From assembly GCA_900768245.1 (NCBI GenBank), contig CAAGCE010000193.1:1-64000 (forward strand): a stretch of DNA of 64,000 nucleotides. The letters are read 5' to 3'. The translations under genes were made by a program, and so were the position numbers. Shown here piece after piece: positions 16,337 to 25,229 of the stretch. The DNA comes from Oscillospiraceae bacterium. GTDB taxonomy: Bacteria; Bacillota; Clostridia; Oscillospirales; Ruminococcaceae. The stretch's first letter is position 1. The number at the start of each line of letters is the position of its first letter. The notes under the pieces were generated by a model, which was not told the DNA's origin, did no database searches, and saw only the letters and a program-made list of their open reading frames with translations.

Positions 16337-18328
16337 TTAAGATATATCTGCAAGTTCAAGATACTTGCCGCCGTATTCGGAAATATAGTCTTTACGTCCC
16401 TGTAGATTATCTCCGAGAAGAAGATCGAACATAACAGAAGTTGCCTCTGCATCATCGGGCGTAACCTTTATAAGACGGCGTGTTTCAGGATTCATAGTTG
16501 TAAGTGACATCATTTCAGGTTCGTTCTCACCAAGACCTTTTGAACGGTCAAGTTTGAACTTCTGACCGTCAATCATAGCAAGAATATCAGTTTTTTCTTT
16601 TTCTGTATAAGCAAAATATGTCTTATCCTTTGTTGTTATTTCAAACAGAGGAGATTCCGCAATGAAAACATATCCGTTCTCGATAAGTGTAGGTGTAAGG
16701 CGGTAAAGCATAGTAAGAATAAGTGTTCTGATCTGGAAACCGTCGACATCGGCATCTGTACAGATAATTATTTTATTCCAGCGGAGATTGTCAAGATTGA
16801 ATGATGAAAGCTCCTTGTTTGCCTTTGATTTGACCTCAACACCGCAGCCGAGAACCTTTATAATGTCGGTAATAATATCGTTTTTAAATATCTTATCGTA
16901 ATCAGCTTTAAGGCAGTTAAGAATTTTACCTCTTACAGGGATAATTGCCTGAAATTCCGCATCACGGGCAGTTTTACACGAACCGAGAGCTGAATCACCC
17001 TCTACGATGTAAATTTCACGTCTGCTGAGATCCTTTGTACGGCAGTCAACAAATTTTTCAACCATATTCGCAAGATCAATAGTGCCTGCAAGCTTTTTCT
17101 TGATATTAAGACGGGTCTTTTCAGCACTTTCACGACTGCGCTTGTTAAGCATGACCTGCTCGGAAATTTTCAAAGCTTCGTCAGGGTTTTCAATAAAATA
17201 GACCTCAAGCTGATGCTTTAAAAATTCAGTCATTGCCTCATAAATAAATTTATTTGTGATAGCTTTTTTAGTCTGATTTTCATATGATGTCTGAGTTGAA
17301 AACGATGATGAAATAAGGACAAGACAATCTTCAATATCCTGATAGGTGATTTTGGATTCATTTTTCAGATACTTATTTGTATTTTTGAGATAAGTATCTA
17401 TTTGTGAAACAAAAGCCTGCTTTACAGCACGTTCGGTAGAACCGCCGTGTTCAAGAAAGCTGGAATTGTGGTAGTATTCTGTAAGCTTAACTTTATTTGA
17501 AAATGCGAGAGCCACAGAAAGCTTTACCTTGTATTCGGGCTTGTCCTCACGGTCACGGCCCTTTCTTTCACACTGCCAGAACTGCGGAGTTGTAAGTGCA
17601 TTGCCTTCGCCGAGAATTTCATTGAGATAATCGGCAATGCCGTTTTCATATAAATATGTTTTTTCTTCAAATTTTCCGTCCTCATTCTGCCAACGGAAAA
17701 CAAAGCTTATATTCGGATTGACGACAGCCTGCTTTTTTAAAGTTTCCTCAAAAAACTCCCTGTCAATATTTATATCAGTAAAAACATCAAGGTCAGGCTT
17801 CCAATGAGTTTTCGTACCGGTTTTTTTGCCTTTATATTCTTCTTTTTGAAGACCGCCGATATTTTCGCCCTTTTCAAAGTGAAGCGTATATTTAAAGCCA
17901 TCACGGTGAACTTCGACATACATATATTCAGATGAATACTGGGTAGCACAAGCACCAAGACCGTTCAGACCGAGTGAAAATTCATAATCACCTGCACCGC
18001 CGTTGTTATCATACTTGCCGCCTGCATAAAGCTCACAGTAAACAAGCTCCCAGTTATAACGCTGTTCGGCATTATTAAAGTCAACAGGGCAGCCTCGTCC
18101 AAAGTCCTCAACTTCAATAGATCTATCCTGATAATAGGTAACAATGATCTTGTCACCATGACCGTCACGGGCTTCATCTATTGAGTTTGATATGATTTCA
18201 AAAACCGAATGCTTGCAGCCGTCAAGACCGTCTGAGCCGAAAATTACAGCAGGACGTTTTCTTACACGATCTGCTCCTTTAAGCATGGATATACTTTCGT
18301 TATCATAACTTTTTTTAGTTTTGCTCAT
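16337..18328 (-). CDS. parE: Divergent type IIA topoisomerase subunit B (ParE/GyrB-like)
   Basis: 663-aa ATPase and TOPRIM subunit. The GHKL ATP site shows ISNSIDEA (Asn/Glu motif), EDFGRGCPV and GLNGLGACAT. The usual KRPGMYIG is KRPAVIFG. The TOPRIM domain has IVEGDSALGSCKTARDA, where the family consensus is EGDSAGGSAKxGRD, followed by DADVDG. The C-terminal CKGLGE-type motif is DRSKGLGENEPE. All catalytic acids are present, so it should be active, but the loop is unusual. Starts behind AAAGGA with 9 nt spacing, 14 nt after prmA. Confidence 0.82.
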   Translation of the reverse strand: MSKTKKSYDNESISMLKGADRVRKRPAVIFGSDGLDGCKHSVFEIISNSIDEARDGHGDKIIVTYYQDRSIEVEDFGRGCPVDFNNAEQRYNWELVYCELYAGGKYDNNGGAGDYEFSLGLNGLGACATQYSSEYMYVEVHRDGFKYTLHFEKGENIGGLQKEEYKGKKTGTKTHWKPDLDVFTDINIDREFFEETLKKQAVVNPNISFVFRWQNEDGKFEEKTYLYENGIADYLNEILGEGNALTTPQFWQCERKGRDREDKPEYKVKLSVALAFSNKVKLTEYYHNSSFLEHGGSTERAVKQAFVSQIDTYLKNTNKYLKNESKITYQDIEDCLVLISSSFSTQTSYENQTKKAITNKFIYEAMTEFLKHQLEVYFIENPDEALKISEQVMLNKRSRESAEKTRLNIKKKLAGTIDLANMVEKFVDCRTKDLSRREIYIVEGDSALGSCKTARDAEFQAIIPVRGKILNCLKADYDKIFKNDIITDIIKVLGCGVEVKSKANKELSSFNLDNLRWNKIIICTDADVDGFQIRTLILTMLYRLTPTLIENGYVFIAESPLFEITTKDKTYFAYTEKEKTDILAMIDGQKFKLDRSKGLGENEPEMMSLTTMNPETRRLIKVTPDDAEATSVMFDLLLGDNLQGRKDYISEYGGKYLELADIS

Positions 18329-18342
18329 TAGTGCCTGTCCTT

Positions 18343-19314
18343 TCAGTTGCAGTTTGTGAATGAAGCAGCAGCCCAGCCGTTGCTTTCACGAAGTTCAATT
18401 CGCTTGTAGCCATTCTCCTCCATAGCTTTCATGACTTCATCGCAGCGTTCAATAATAATACCCGAAATAATAATAGTACCCATAGGTTTGACAAATGTTT
18501 TAAAAAGCGGACTCATGGCAATAAGCACGTCTGCAACGATGTTGGCAAATATCATATCATATCCGCTGCCGATTTTTTCACGCAGAGATTCATCATTTAT
18601 TATATTTCCGCAGTAACCGGTGTAAATATCAGAAGAAATATTATTTTTTTCAGCATTTTCAAGAGCGATCTTAACGGAGTTCTGGTCAATGTCAACAGCT
18701 GTTGCTGAATTTGCTCCAAGAAGAATACCCGCAATAGAAAGGATACCGCTGCCGCAGCCTAAATCAAGAACACGGTCGTTTGCATGAAGATTTTCTTCAA
18801 TAAGCTCAAGACAAAGCTGAGTTGTATTATGCTGGCCTGTACCAAAGCTTGAAGCAGGGTCTATTTCAAGAATAGTACGTTCATCATTACCGTCATATTC
18901 TTCCCATGATGGCTTGATAACAAGCTTTTCACCAACAGTAAGCGGCTTAAAATACTGCTTCCAGTTATTTGCCCAGTCTTCTTCCTTAACATTGCTTAGC
19001 TCAACCGCAAGACGTCCGAAAATATCATTTTCGTCACGGCTCTTCAATGCCGACATTTCGGAACGTATAGCAGCAAGCATATCTGCACCCTGAGAATTAT
19101 CTGCGAGATAAACCGTAACACAAGTCTCACAGTTTTTCATATTCATAAGGTCGTCATCTATATAATCCCAATTGCCTGTTTTATCATTGAGGAAATCTTC
19201 AAAGTCCTTAGCGTCCTTAATAACAAAACCGCCGATACCGATTGTAAGCAGGCATCCGCAAACAGGTTCAATTCCTTCAGTAGTTGTAAAAACATTTACT
19301 TCTATCCAATTCAT
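18343..19314 (-). CDS. prmA: Ribosomal protein L11 methyltransferase
   Basis: 323-aa SAM-dependent methyltransferase that modifies ribosomal protein L11. The N-terminal substrate-binding domain has the family signature WIEVNV at the start. The SAM site VLDLGCGSGILSI lies around residue 180, and FANIVADVL matches the catalytic (N-I-x-A) loop. I take ATG 19314 because AAAAGGA precedes it by 8 nt; an in-frame ATG at 19341 has no ribosome site. First gene of the prmA-parE-parC transcript. Confidence 0.9.
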   Translation of the reverse strand: MNWIEVNVFTTTEGIEPVCGCLLTIGIGGFVIKDAKDFEDFLNDKTGNWDYIDDDLMNMKNCETCVTVYLADNSQGADMLAAIRSEMSALKSRDENDIFGRLAVELSNVKEEDWANNWKQYFKPLTVGEKLVIKPSWEEYDGNDERTILEIDPASSFGTGQHNTTQLCLELIEENLHANDRVLDLGCGSGILSIAGILLGANSATAVDIDQNSVKIALENAEKNNISSDIYTGYCGNIINDESLREKIGSGYDMIFANIVADVLIAMSPLFKTFVKPMGTIIISGIIIERCDEVMKAMEENGYKRIELRESNGWAAASFTNCN

Positions 19315-19432
19315 TCCAATCATCCTTTTCAAATAAGTCATCTAAATCAAACAATACATTTTTATTTTACACCTTTTTAAATATTATTTCAAGCTTTAAT
19401 CTCAAATTTATATGAAAAATTTGTTCGATAGC

Positions 19433-19465
19433 AAAAAACGACCGAGGATAAACTCAGCCGTTTTT
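19433..19465 (-). terminator. Terminator of asnB
   Basis: On the minus strand a 10-bp stem with two G-U pairs (19453-19462 with 19437-19446) is followed by six U. Confidence 0.82.
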
Positions 19466-19481
19466 GTAATATCAAATTAAA

Positions 19482-21317
19482 TTATATATTTTCTCCGAAA
19501 TAAACATTATACCATACGAGGAAAATATAAATGGTCCAGATTTTTCTGCTGTTGTCTTTTTTGCCGTCTTTGTGTTCATCAAGAAGCTTCACAAGAAGTT
19601 CGGTATTGAAGAAATGTTCGGAAACAGGGGATTTAAAGGTATCCTTAACAAGATTATAATACTTATCTTCTTTAAGCCATACACGAATAGGAACAGGGAA
19701 GCCCAGCTTTTTCTTATTGGCAGTCTGAGGAGGAGCAGAACGAAGCGCAGCTTTTCTCATTGCAAACTTTGTATTTTCATCGGTAACACGATACTTTGTA
19801 GGAATACGTTCTGCAAGTGACATAATTTCTTTATCAAGGAACGGTACACGAAGTTCAAGCGAGTTTGCCATTGACATCTTATCAGCTTTAAGAAGAATAT
19901 CTCCGGTCATCCAGAGGTGCAGATCAAGATACTGCATTTTTGTAACAGCGTCCTTGTCTTTTACCTTATCATAAAAAGGCTTTGTGATAGCCATAGCATC
20001 AGGAGCGTCTGTCTTTATTTTTAGCAAAGCTTTGCGTTCCTTTTCAGAGAACATATAAGCGTTTCCGATAAATCTTTCCTCAAGATCCTTTCCGCGTCTT
20101 ACAAGGAAGTTTATTCCACGTTTTGCAGGCAGCTTTGATGCGACCGCACCGATTCCTCTTCTTATCGGACGGGGTATAAGGTTATATGCAGGAACGGACA
20201 TAGGTTCTTTATAAACATTGTATCCGCCGAATATTTCATCAGCACCTTCGCCTGAAAGTACGACCTTAACGTATTCAGAAGCCTTGTTGCAGACAAAATA
20301 AAGAGCAATACAGGAAGGGTCAGCAAGAGGTTCGTCCATATGATACTGTACCTTTGAAATAACGTTCCAGTATTCTTCAGGAGTAATGACCTTGCTTATA
20401 TTTTCTTTATTTATATATTTTGAAAAATCCTTTGCCCAGCCAATTTCGTTGTAGCGTTCATCTTCACCGAAACCGACCGTAAAAGTCTTGTCAACATTTG
20501 CGACAGCAGCAACATAGCTTGAATCAACGCCGCTTGAAAGAAAGCTGCCGACTTCAACATCGGATATTTTATGAGCTTCAACAGAGTTTTTGAATGTATC
20601 CGAGATCCTGTCGACCCAAGTGTCAAGGTCAGGGGTTTCATCAGCATTGAAATGAATGTCCCAATAACGCTTTGTTGTAAGCTTGCCGTTTGAGTATTTG
20701 AAACAATGTGCGGCAGGAAGCTTATAAACGTTTTTGAAGAATGTTTCTTCCGTAGGTGAATACTGGAATGTAAGATAGTTTTCAAGAGCGGATTCATTCA
20801 GTTCTTTTTTGAAATCAGGGTGAGCAAGAAAAGCCTTTATCTCAGAACCAAACATAAATGTATCGCCCATAGGTGCATAATAAAGAGGCTTGATGCCGAA
20901 GAAATCTCTTGCACCGAAAAGTTCCTTTGTCTTTGTATCCCATATTACAAAAGCAAACATTCCACGAAGTTTGTTGAGCAGATCTTCACCGTATTCTTCA
21001 TAGCCGTGAAGAAGAACCTCTGAGTCGGTTTTTGTTGTAAAAATGTGTCCCTTGGCAACAAGCTCTTCACGAATAGACCTGAAATTATATATTTCGCCGT
21101 TAAAAAGAAGAACCTTGGTTTTGTCCTCGTTATAAATAGGCTGGTCACCTGATGCGGTAATATCAATAATGCTTAAACGTCTGAATCCGAGAGCAATTCC
21201 GTCATCAACATATTTTCCGCCCGAATCAGGACCTCTGTGTTTGATTTTTTCCATCATATCTTCAATAATTCTGTTAGAATTATTCTGTGTGTTAGTAAAT
21301 CCGACAAAACCGCACAT
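19482..21317 (-). CDS. asnB: Glutamine-hydrolysing asparagine synthetase
   Basis: 611-aa enzyme converting aspartate, glutamine and ATP to asparagine. The class II amidotransferase domain begins with the catalytic N-terminal Cys2 (MCGFVGF) and RGPDSGG near residue 29. The C-terminal synthetase domain has the PP-loop SSGVDSSYVA and LSGEGADEIFGGY. Length is normal. A good ribosome site GGAGG precedes the ATG by 6 nt, and it has its own promoter and terminator. Confidence 0.93.
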   Translation of the reverse strand: MCGFVGFTNTQNNSNRIIEDMMEKIKHRGPDSGGKYVDDGIALGFRRLSIIDITASGDQPIYNEDKTKVLLFNGEIYNFRSIREELVAKGHIFTTKTDSEVLLHGYEEYGEDLLNKLRGMFAFVIWDTKTKELFGARDFFGIKPLYYAPMGDTFMFGSEIKAFLAHPDFKKELNESALENYLTFQYSPTEETFFKNVYKLPAAHCFKYSNGKLTTKRYWDIHFNADETPDLDTWVDRISDTFKNSVEAHKISDVEVGSFLSSGVDSSYVAAVANVDKTFTVGFGEDERYNEIGWAKDFSKYINKENISKVITPEEYWNVISKVQYHMDEPLADPSCIALYFVCNKASEYVKVVLSGEGADEIFGGYNVYKEPMSVPAYNLIPRPIRRGIGAVASKLPAKRGINFLVRRGKDLEERFIGNAYMFSEKERKALLKIKTDAPDAMAITKPFYDKVKDKDAVTKMQYLDLHLWMTGDILLKADKMSMANSLELRVPFLDKEIMSLAERIPTKYRVTDENTKFAMRKAALRSAPPQTANKKKLGFPVPIRVWLKEDKYYNLVKDTFKSPVSEHFFNTELLVKLLDEHKDGKKDNSRKIWTIYIFLVWYNVYFGENI

Positions 21318-21358
21318 AATATTCCTCCGATTAATAATCTAAAATAGTTACAAGTTCT

Positions 21359-21387
21359 ATTATACTTTATTGTCTGAAACTTTGCAA
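21359..21387 (-). promoter_or_regulatory. Promoter of asnB
   Basis: Minus strand TTGCAA (21382-21387), 17 bp, TATAAT (21359-21364), 42 bp before the ATG. Confidence 0.75.
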
Positions 21388-21418
21388 TATGAAGATTTAA
21401 CAAAAAGAAAAGAAAACA

Positions 21419-21482
21419 GCACCCGATAATACAAATAACCGATTAAAATATTTTGTATTTCTGCGGTTATTTTATCAGATGC
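21419..21482 (-). terminator. Terminator of the yceG-telA operon
   Basis: A long two-part stem: outer arms 21419-21429 and 21472-21482 (with G-U pairs), inner ATAACCG/CGGTTAT pairing. A U-rich stretch follows on the minus strand. Confidence 0.65.
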
Positions 21483-21497
21483 CGTTTATTTTAAGGA

Positions 21498-22664
21498 TCA
21501 ATAAACTGTCTTTGTTTCTTCGAGCTTTTTACGGTAATCTTCCTTGAGCTGAGCAAGCTTCTTTGAATCCTCAGCACGTTTAACTTTAGCTTCTTCCTGA
21601 ATCTTGCGTGTTTCTTCGATACCTGTAACGATAGTCTGCCATGTTTCTTCAAGAGTTTCAACTTTGATTGAGCTGCCTGAAGCCATTCTTGCAATAGTTT
21701 TTGATTGTTCAACGGTATTATGTGCGTTTTTCAGAAGGAGCTCATTTGTTTTTTCATCAAGTGCCTGCATAGCGTCTGCCTGAACCTTCTGTCTTTTAAG
21801 CATAACAGCCTGAGCAAGTGACTGCTTGAAAACAGGCATTGTAATGATAAATGCAGAATTGATCTTTCTGATAAGATTGAGGTTGGAATACTGCATTGTT
21901 TTAAGCATCGGTACAGTCTGCATTGCAACATTTTCTGCAATTTTAAGATCCATAACACGCTGCTCAAAAATTTCTCTTGTGTTTTCAAGAGCCTGAAGAT
22001 CCATAGCAACAGCACCTGAATCAGGATTGTCTGCAAGCTTCTTACGGTATTCCTCAATATACTGATCCAGTTCAACACAAGCCTGTTCCCCTGCCATAAT
22101 ATAAAGAGTAAGTTCTTTATAATAGTTTATGTTGGCATTGTACATAGATTCAAGCTTAACGTTGGACTGTTCGATCTCTTTTTCGTAGCCTTTGAGCTGA
22201 ACATAAATGCGGTCAACATTTTCGCCCATTGTATGATACTTTTCAAGGATCTTGTCTATCTGCTTTCTCAGATTAACAAAAAGTCCCTTTTTAGGCTCTT
22301 CCGTAAGTTCCTTTACATCAAACTGTTCCATAACAGCAGCAAGTGCAGCAAGCATTTCACCGGAATCATTTATCTTATCCATATTCATAGAATTAAGGAC
22401 CTGATCTGACGCCTTTGAAATTTCGGTAGCTGCATCATTGCCAAATTTAACAATCGAATTAACATCATTGATGTTAATGGAGTCAACAAGCTTCTGAACA
22501 GCTTCATTTTTTACAAGGTCAGTTTTTATATTTTCCTGAACCTCTACCATTGAAAAGTTTTCGGGAGAAGCTGTCTTGATATTTGGAGCAGCTGTGGCTG
22601 CATCTGTTGCTGCAGCCTGAGATTTTACATCGGATTCCGATGACGGTGTAAACTGTAAGCCCAT
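21498..22664 (-). CDS. telA: TelA/KlaA-family toxic anion resistance protein
   Basis: 388-aa, almost wholly alpha-helical protein of the TelA (YceH) family, associated with tellurite and other stress tolerance; the biochemical role is unknown. It has an Ala/Ser-rich N-terminus, long charged helices (LRKQIDKILEKYHTMGENVD region) and a Gln/Glu/Lys C-terminal coiled coil. No membrane segment. The start at 22664 has AAAGGACG 8 nt upstream and lies one base after the stop of the YceG-like gene, so they are co-translated. An upstream in-frame ATG is inside the previous gene and has no ribosome site. Confidence 0.88.
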   Translation of the reverse strand: MGLQFTPSSESDVKSQAAATDAATAAPNIKTASPENFSMVEVQENIKTDLVKNEAVQKLVDSININDVNSIVKFGNDAATEISKASDQVLNSMNMDKINDSGEMLAALAAVMEQFDVKELTEEPKKGLFVNLRKQIDKILEKYHTMGENVDRIYVQLKGYEKEIEQSNVKLESMYNANINYYKELTLYIMAGEQACVELDQYIEEYRKKLADNPDSGAVAMDLQALENTREIFEQRVMDLKIAENVAMQTVPMLKTMQYSNLNLIRKINSAFIITMPVFKQSLAQAVMLKRQKVQADAMQALDEKTNELLLKNAHNTVEQSKTIARMASGSSIKVETLEETWQTIVTGIEETRKIQEEAKVKRAEDSKKLAQLKEDYRKKLEETKTVY

Positions 22665-22665
22665 T

Positions 22666-24306
22666 TTACTTACGTCCTTTCTTAAATAATTTATTGATAA
22701 AGCCGCTGTCTTTTTTCGGCTCCGGTACATTTGCAGGTATTTTGAAACGAGGCACACGAACATTGTATTTATAATCGTTCATTGTATATGTTTCAAAAGC
22801 GTTTTCTGAAATATATGTTTCAAGATTTTTATAACCTGTCGGAGTATATATCAGCAGATCAAATCCAAGAAGATTATAAAGCACAAGCTGGATACACTCC
22901 ACTTTGCTGAAAGTGTCTTCAATAGCATCTATAACGATAATTTTCGGAATATCTTTTGTGAAATCAAATTTCTGAAGTATTTTTAAAATTTCACGGTCAA
23001 GATTAAGTCCGACATATAATATAAGAGGTACAAGCTCATTTTCATCAAGCATAAGCCAGCCGCTGTCGACTGCTTCCTGCATTTTGTTGATTATCAGCTC
23101 CTGTAATGGATCGGATAAGAAAGAAAATTTGTTTACGGGGCTGTTTTTTAATTTATCCTTTAATATCTGATGACCATTGTAATATGGTTCATAAACCTTA
23201 AGGACAGAAGATGAATATTTATTATAAGCAGGCGATTTGTAAATAACTCTTGTAAAAGGGGACAGCTTGCTTTTGACATCATCCCAGTATTCATCAATGT
23301 CGCCGTCATTAACGCCGCTTATCTTAGCAAAAATATTAGGGATAACAGCAGTTTTATTATTTATGACATTGAATCCCGAACGGTATCTTGCCTGCTGATG
23401 CCAGAGTATGCCTATTTCCTCATATGTGGTTTTCAGAGTAAGTGCATGCATATCGGAAAATTGGAAGTCTTTAAAAATAGAGGTATTGCTGTACATAAAG
23501 TCGTTAAGTTCCTGCTCTGCGCTGTAAGCAACCGTAGCGTGTTTTGCTTTTATTGGTTTGTCAGGATAAGGAAATGCCTCTGTTTCGTGAGGAAATTCAA
23601 ATATCTGCATACGTCCGTCACGATTTCCTGATTTAAGCAGGGGAAGACTAACTTTTTCTGTTGAAATATATACAACATCAAAACCTATTCTTGACATAAA
23701 ATGCAGAAATGTTATTTCATTTGCACCGATCTTGCCATAATAAACAATTATCGGAATATCACCTGAGCAGTAATTTGCATAGCTTGCAGATGCAACGCAC
23801 CTGTTAAGGTATGTAATTATTCTTGCTCCGAAAGAAAAAAGCTCCGTATCATCGGCAGATTTGAGAGGTTCGGCAAATTCAGCAAAAACTTTTTTTGCTT
23901 CATTGGTGCGTGTATCATCACCGTTTATATGGATAAGGTCAACAAAGTCCGAGACAGTTTCATCCGGAGTTCCACGGCTTACTGCATCAAAAAAAGATAA
24001 TTCATCAGCTGTGGGAAGCCGCATTTCATTTTCTATATATATCAGAAACTTTGACGAACTTATCAAATTATTTCGCAGGTTATACAGTGAATTTTTATAG
24101 TCAATAAGCTTATCTTCATTAGGTGAACCGCATAATGCCGTAAAATAAACGGGCATAATATTATCAACATTTAAACCAAATCCAAGATTAGCGACACGTT
24201 CTTTTTGCGGAATAAAAATATCCGTTATAAGAAGATCTGCAGTAGTTTGGACACATTTTGCAGCATGGCGGTTTTCGGTAGAAAAGCCTTCAAATTTCAT
24301 AATCAT
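22666..24306 (-). CDS. yceG: YceG-family protein of the Ter-type stress system
   Basis: 546-aa soluble protein matching the YceG_bac family, which in Bacillus lies directly before the TelA homologue yceH and has been grouped with the Ter biosynthetic-module proteins. Visible features are an N-terminal domain with PVYFTALCGSPNEDKLIDYK, a central hydrophobic strand IPIIVYYGKIGANEITFLH, and a basic C-terminal tail (NKLFKKGRK). Function is not established. Start ATG 24306 or 24300 (GAAAGG upstream). It pairs with telA, but no TerD-type gene is in the window. Transcribed from a strong promoter filled by a palindrome. Confidence 0.78.
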   Translation of the reverse strand: MIMKFEGFSTENRHAAKCVQTTADLLITDIFIPQKERVANLGFGLNVDNIMPVYFTALCGSPNEDKLIDYKNSLYNLRNNLISSSKFLIYIENEMRLPTADELSFFDAVSRGTPDETVSDFVDLIHINGDDTRTNEAKKVFAEFAEPLKSADDTELFSFGARIITYLNRCVASASYANYCSGDIPIIVYYGKIGANEITFLHFMSRIGFDVVYISTEKVSLPLLKSGNRDGRMQIFEFPHETEAFPYPDKPIKAKHATVAYSAEQELNDFMYSNTSIFKDFQFSDMHALTLKTTYEEIGILWHQQARYRSGFNVINNKTAVIPNIFAKISGVNDGDIDEYWDDVKSKLSPFTRVIYKSPAYNKYSSSVLKVYEPYYNGHQILKDKLKNSPVNKFSFLSDPLQELIINKMQEAVDSGWLMLDENELVPLILYVGLNLDREILKILQKFDFTKDIPKIIVIDAIEDTFSKVECIQLVLYNLLGFDLLIYTPTGYKNLETYISENAFETYTMNDYKYNVRVPRFKIPANVPEPKKDSGFINKLFKKGRK

Positions 24307-24362
24307 AATGCCTTTCATCAACAAATAAATTAGTTAGTATATATGTTATGATTTCATTTGTC

Positions 24363-24391
24363 ATTATACTATACAACATATAGTATGTCAA
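24363..24391 (-). promoter_or_regulatory. Promoter of yceG-telA
   Basis: Perfect TTGACA (24386-24391), 17 bp, perfect TATAAT (24363-24368) on the minus strand. Such a full-consensus promoter usually needs a repressor. Confidence 0.85.
24366..24386. promoter_or_regulatory. Candidate operator in the yceG-telA promoter
   Basis: ATACTATA, 5 nt, TATAGTAT: perfect 8-bp inverted repeat centred at 24376, spanning the whole spacer and touching both promoter boxes. The binding protein is not known. Confidence 0.6.
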
Positions 24392-24450
24392 GAGTATATT
24401 AACATTTATATGCAAAAAATTTAAAAAAGCAATGTTTTTTGATATTTCTA

Positions 24451-24479
24451 TTGACAAATCAAACTATGTATGATATTAT
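24451..24479 (+). promoter_or_regulatory. Promoter of the tyrosine T-box operon
   Basis: TTGACA (24451-24456), 17 bp, TATTAT (24474-24479). Transcription would start near 24486, just before stem I of the T-box. Confidence 0.85.
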
Positions 24480-24486
24480 ACATTTA

Positions 24487-24730
24487 AATGCTGAGAAGAG
24501 AAGAAGTAACAGCTTTAACTGATTTAAGAGAGCCTTTGGTCGCTGCGAAAAGGTAATCAGACTGCTGTGAATACATCTCGGAGCTTGTGTCCTGAATACG
24601 GCAGTAGGGATATGCGGTCTGCACCCGTTAAAATGCACCGAGGTCGGCTTGCGCCGATAAACTGAGGTGGTACCACGGATAAAGTATATTCGTCCTCTGA
24701 TAAGCTTTTTGCTTGTCAGAGGATTTTTTA
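24487..24730 (+). promoter_or_regulatory. T-box leader, tyrosine (UAC) specifier
   Basis: Stem I can be built from GCT-GAG (24490-24495) with CTC-GG-AGC (24577-24584) and ACAGC with GCTGT. The specifier loop contains GAATACAT with UAC (Tyr) at 24572-24574. The T-box core GAGGTGGTACCACGG (24664-24678) contains UGGU, complementary to an ACCA 3' end as expected for tRNA-Tyr (discriminator A). A perfect-looking terminator follows (24694-24705 with 24711-24722, one mismatch, T6). Uncharged tRNA-Tyr should therefore turn on the GNAT gene and tyrS. Confidence 0.95.
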
Positions 24731-24802
24731 TTTGCGGTATCGGTAATATGCAAAGGCGGTGGTATCCGTGAAATCAGCTTTTGATTTCATCTCATATGAG
24801 GA

Positions 24803-24830
24803 GTTTTCAATAAAATAATATATTGAAAAC
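24803..24830 (+). repeat. Hairpin directly upstream of the GNAT ribosome site
   Basis: Arms GTTTTCAAT (24803-24811) and ATTGAAAAC (24822-24830), 10-nt loop, ending at the base before GGAGGT. Another 7-bp hairpin and the palindrome CTCATATGAG lie between it and the T-box terminator. Confidence 0.55.
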
Positions 24831-24843
24831 GGAGGTCATATCA

Positions 24844-25215
24844 ATGATAAGAAAAGCCACAAAAATCGATATTGAAAAAGTATCAGATCTTTTGGCACAG
24901 TCAGACAAGCTTTCCGAAAAATGTCAGGTTTTTGTGCTTGAAGAGGACAAAACAATAATGGGCTGTGCTGCAATAAAAATTGTTCAGCACAATGATTCTA
25001 AAAAATGTATCGTTGAATCAATTGCAGTAGATGATAATTACAGACGGCAGGGAATCGGAAAAAGAATTTTTGATTTTTTAAAAAGCTATGCAGATGAGCA
25101 GAGCTGTAATTCCGTCGAGCTTGATGTAAAATATGATGATTATGATGCTGTTGATTTCTTTGCAATTATAGGCTTCAGACCGCAGGCATTAAATTTAATT
25201 ATGGATTTAAAATAA
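24844..25215 (+). CDS. GNAT-family N-acetyltransferase
   Basis: 123-aa single-domain acetyltransferase. The acetyl-CoA motif A is [14 protein letters not shown] near residue 65, and motif B runs through VDFFAIIGF. It resembles small amino-acid or protein acetyltransferases (ArgA/RimI-like); substrate unknown. I start at ATG 24844, behind GGAGGT with 7 nt spacing. It sits between the tyrosine T-box and tyrS, with 14 nt to tyrS, so it is induced by tyrosine shortage. This suggests a job in tyrosine or tRNA-Tyr metabolism, but nothing in the protein proves that. Confidence 0.82.
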   Translation: MIRKATKIDIEKVSDLLAQSDKLSEKCQVFVLEEDKTIMGCAAIKIVQHNDSKKCIVESIAVDDNYRRQGIGKRIFDFLKSYADEQSCNSVELDVKYDDYDAVDFFAIIGFRPQALNLIMDLK

Positions 25216-25229
25216 TGGAGGATATAAAA

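Noticed and set aside
24595..24600. Second UAC at 24597-24599 as T-box specifier
   Set aside because: It lies outside stem I; the UAC at 24572-24574 is placed correctly between the paired ACAGC/GCTGT and GAG/CTC segments.
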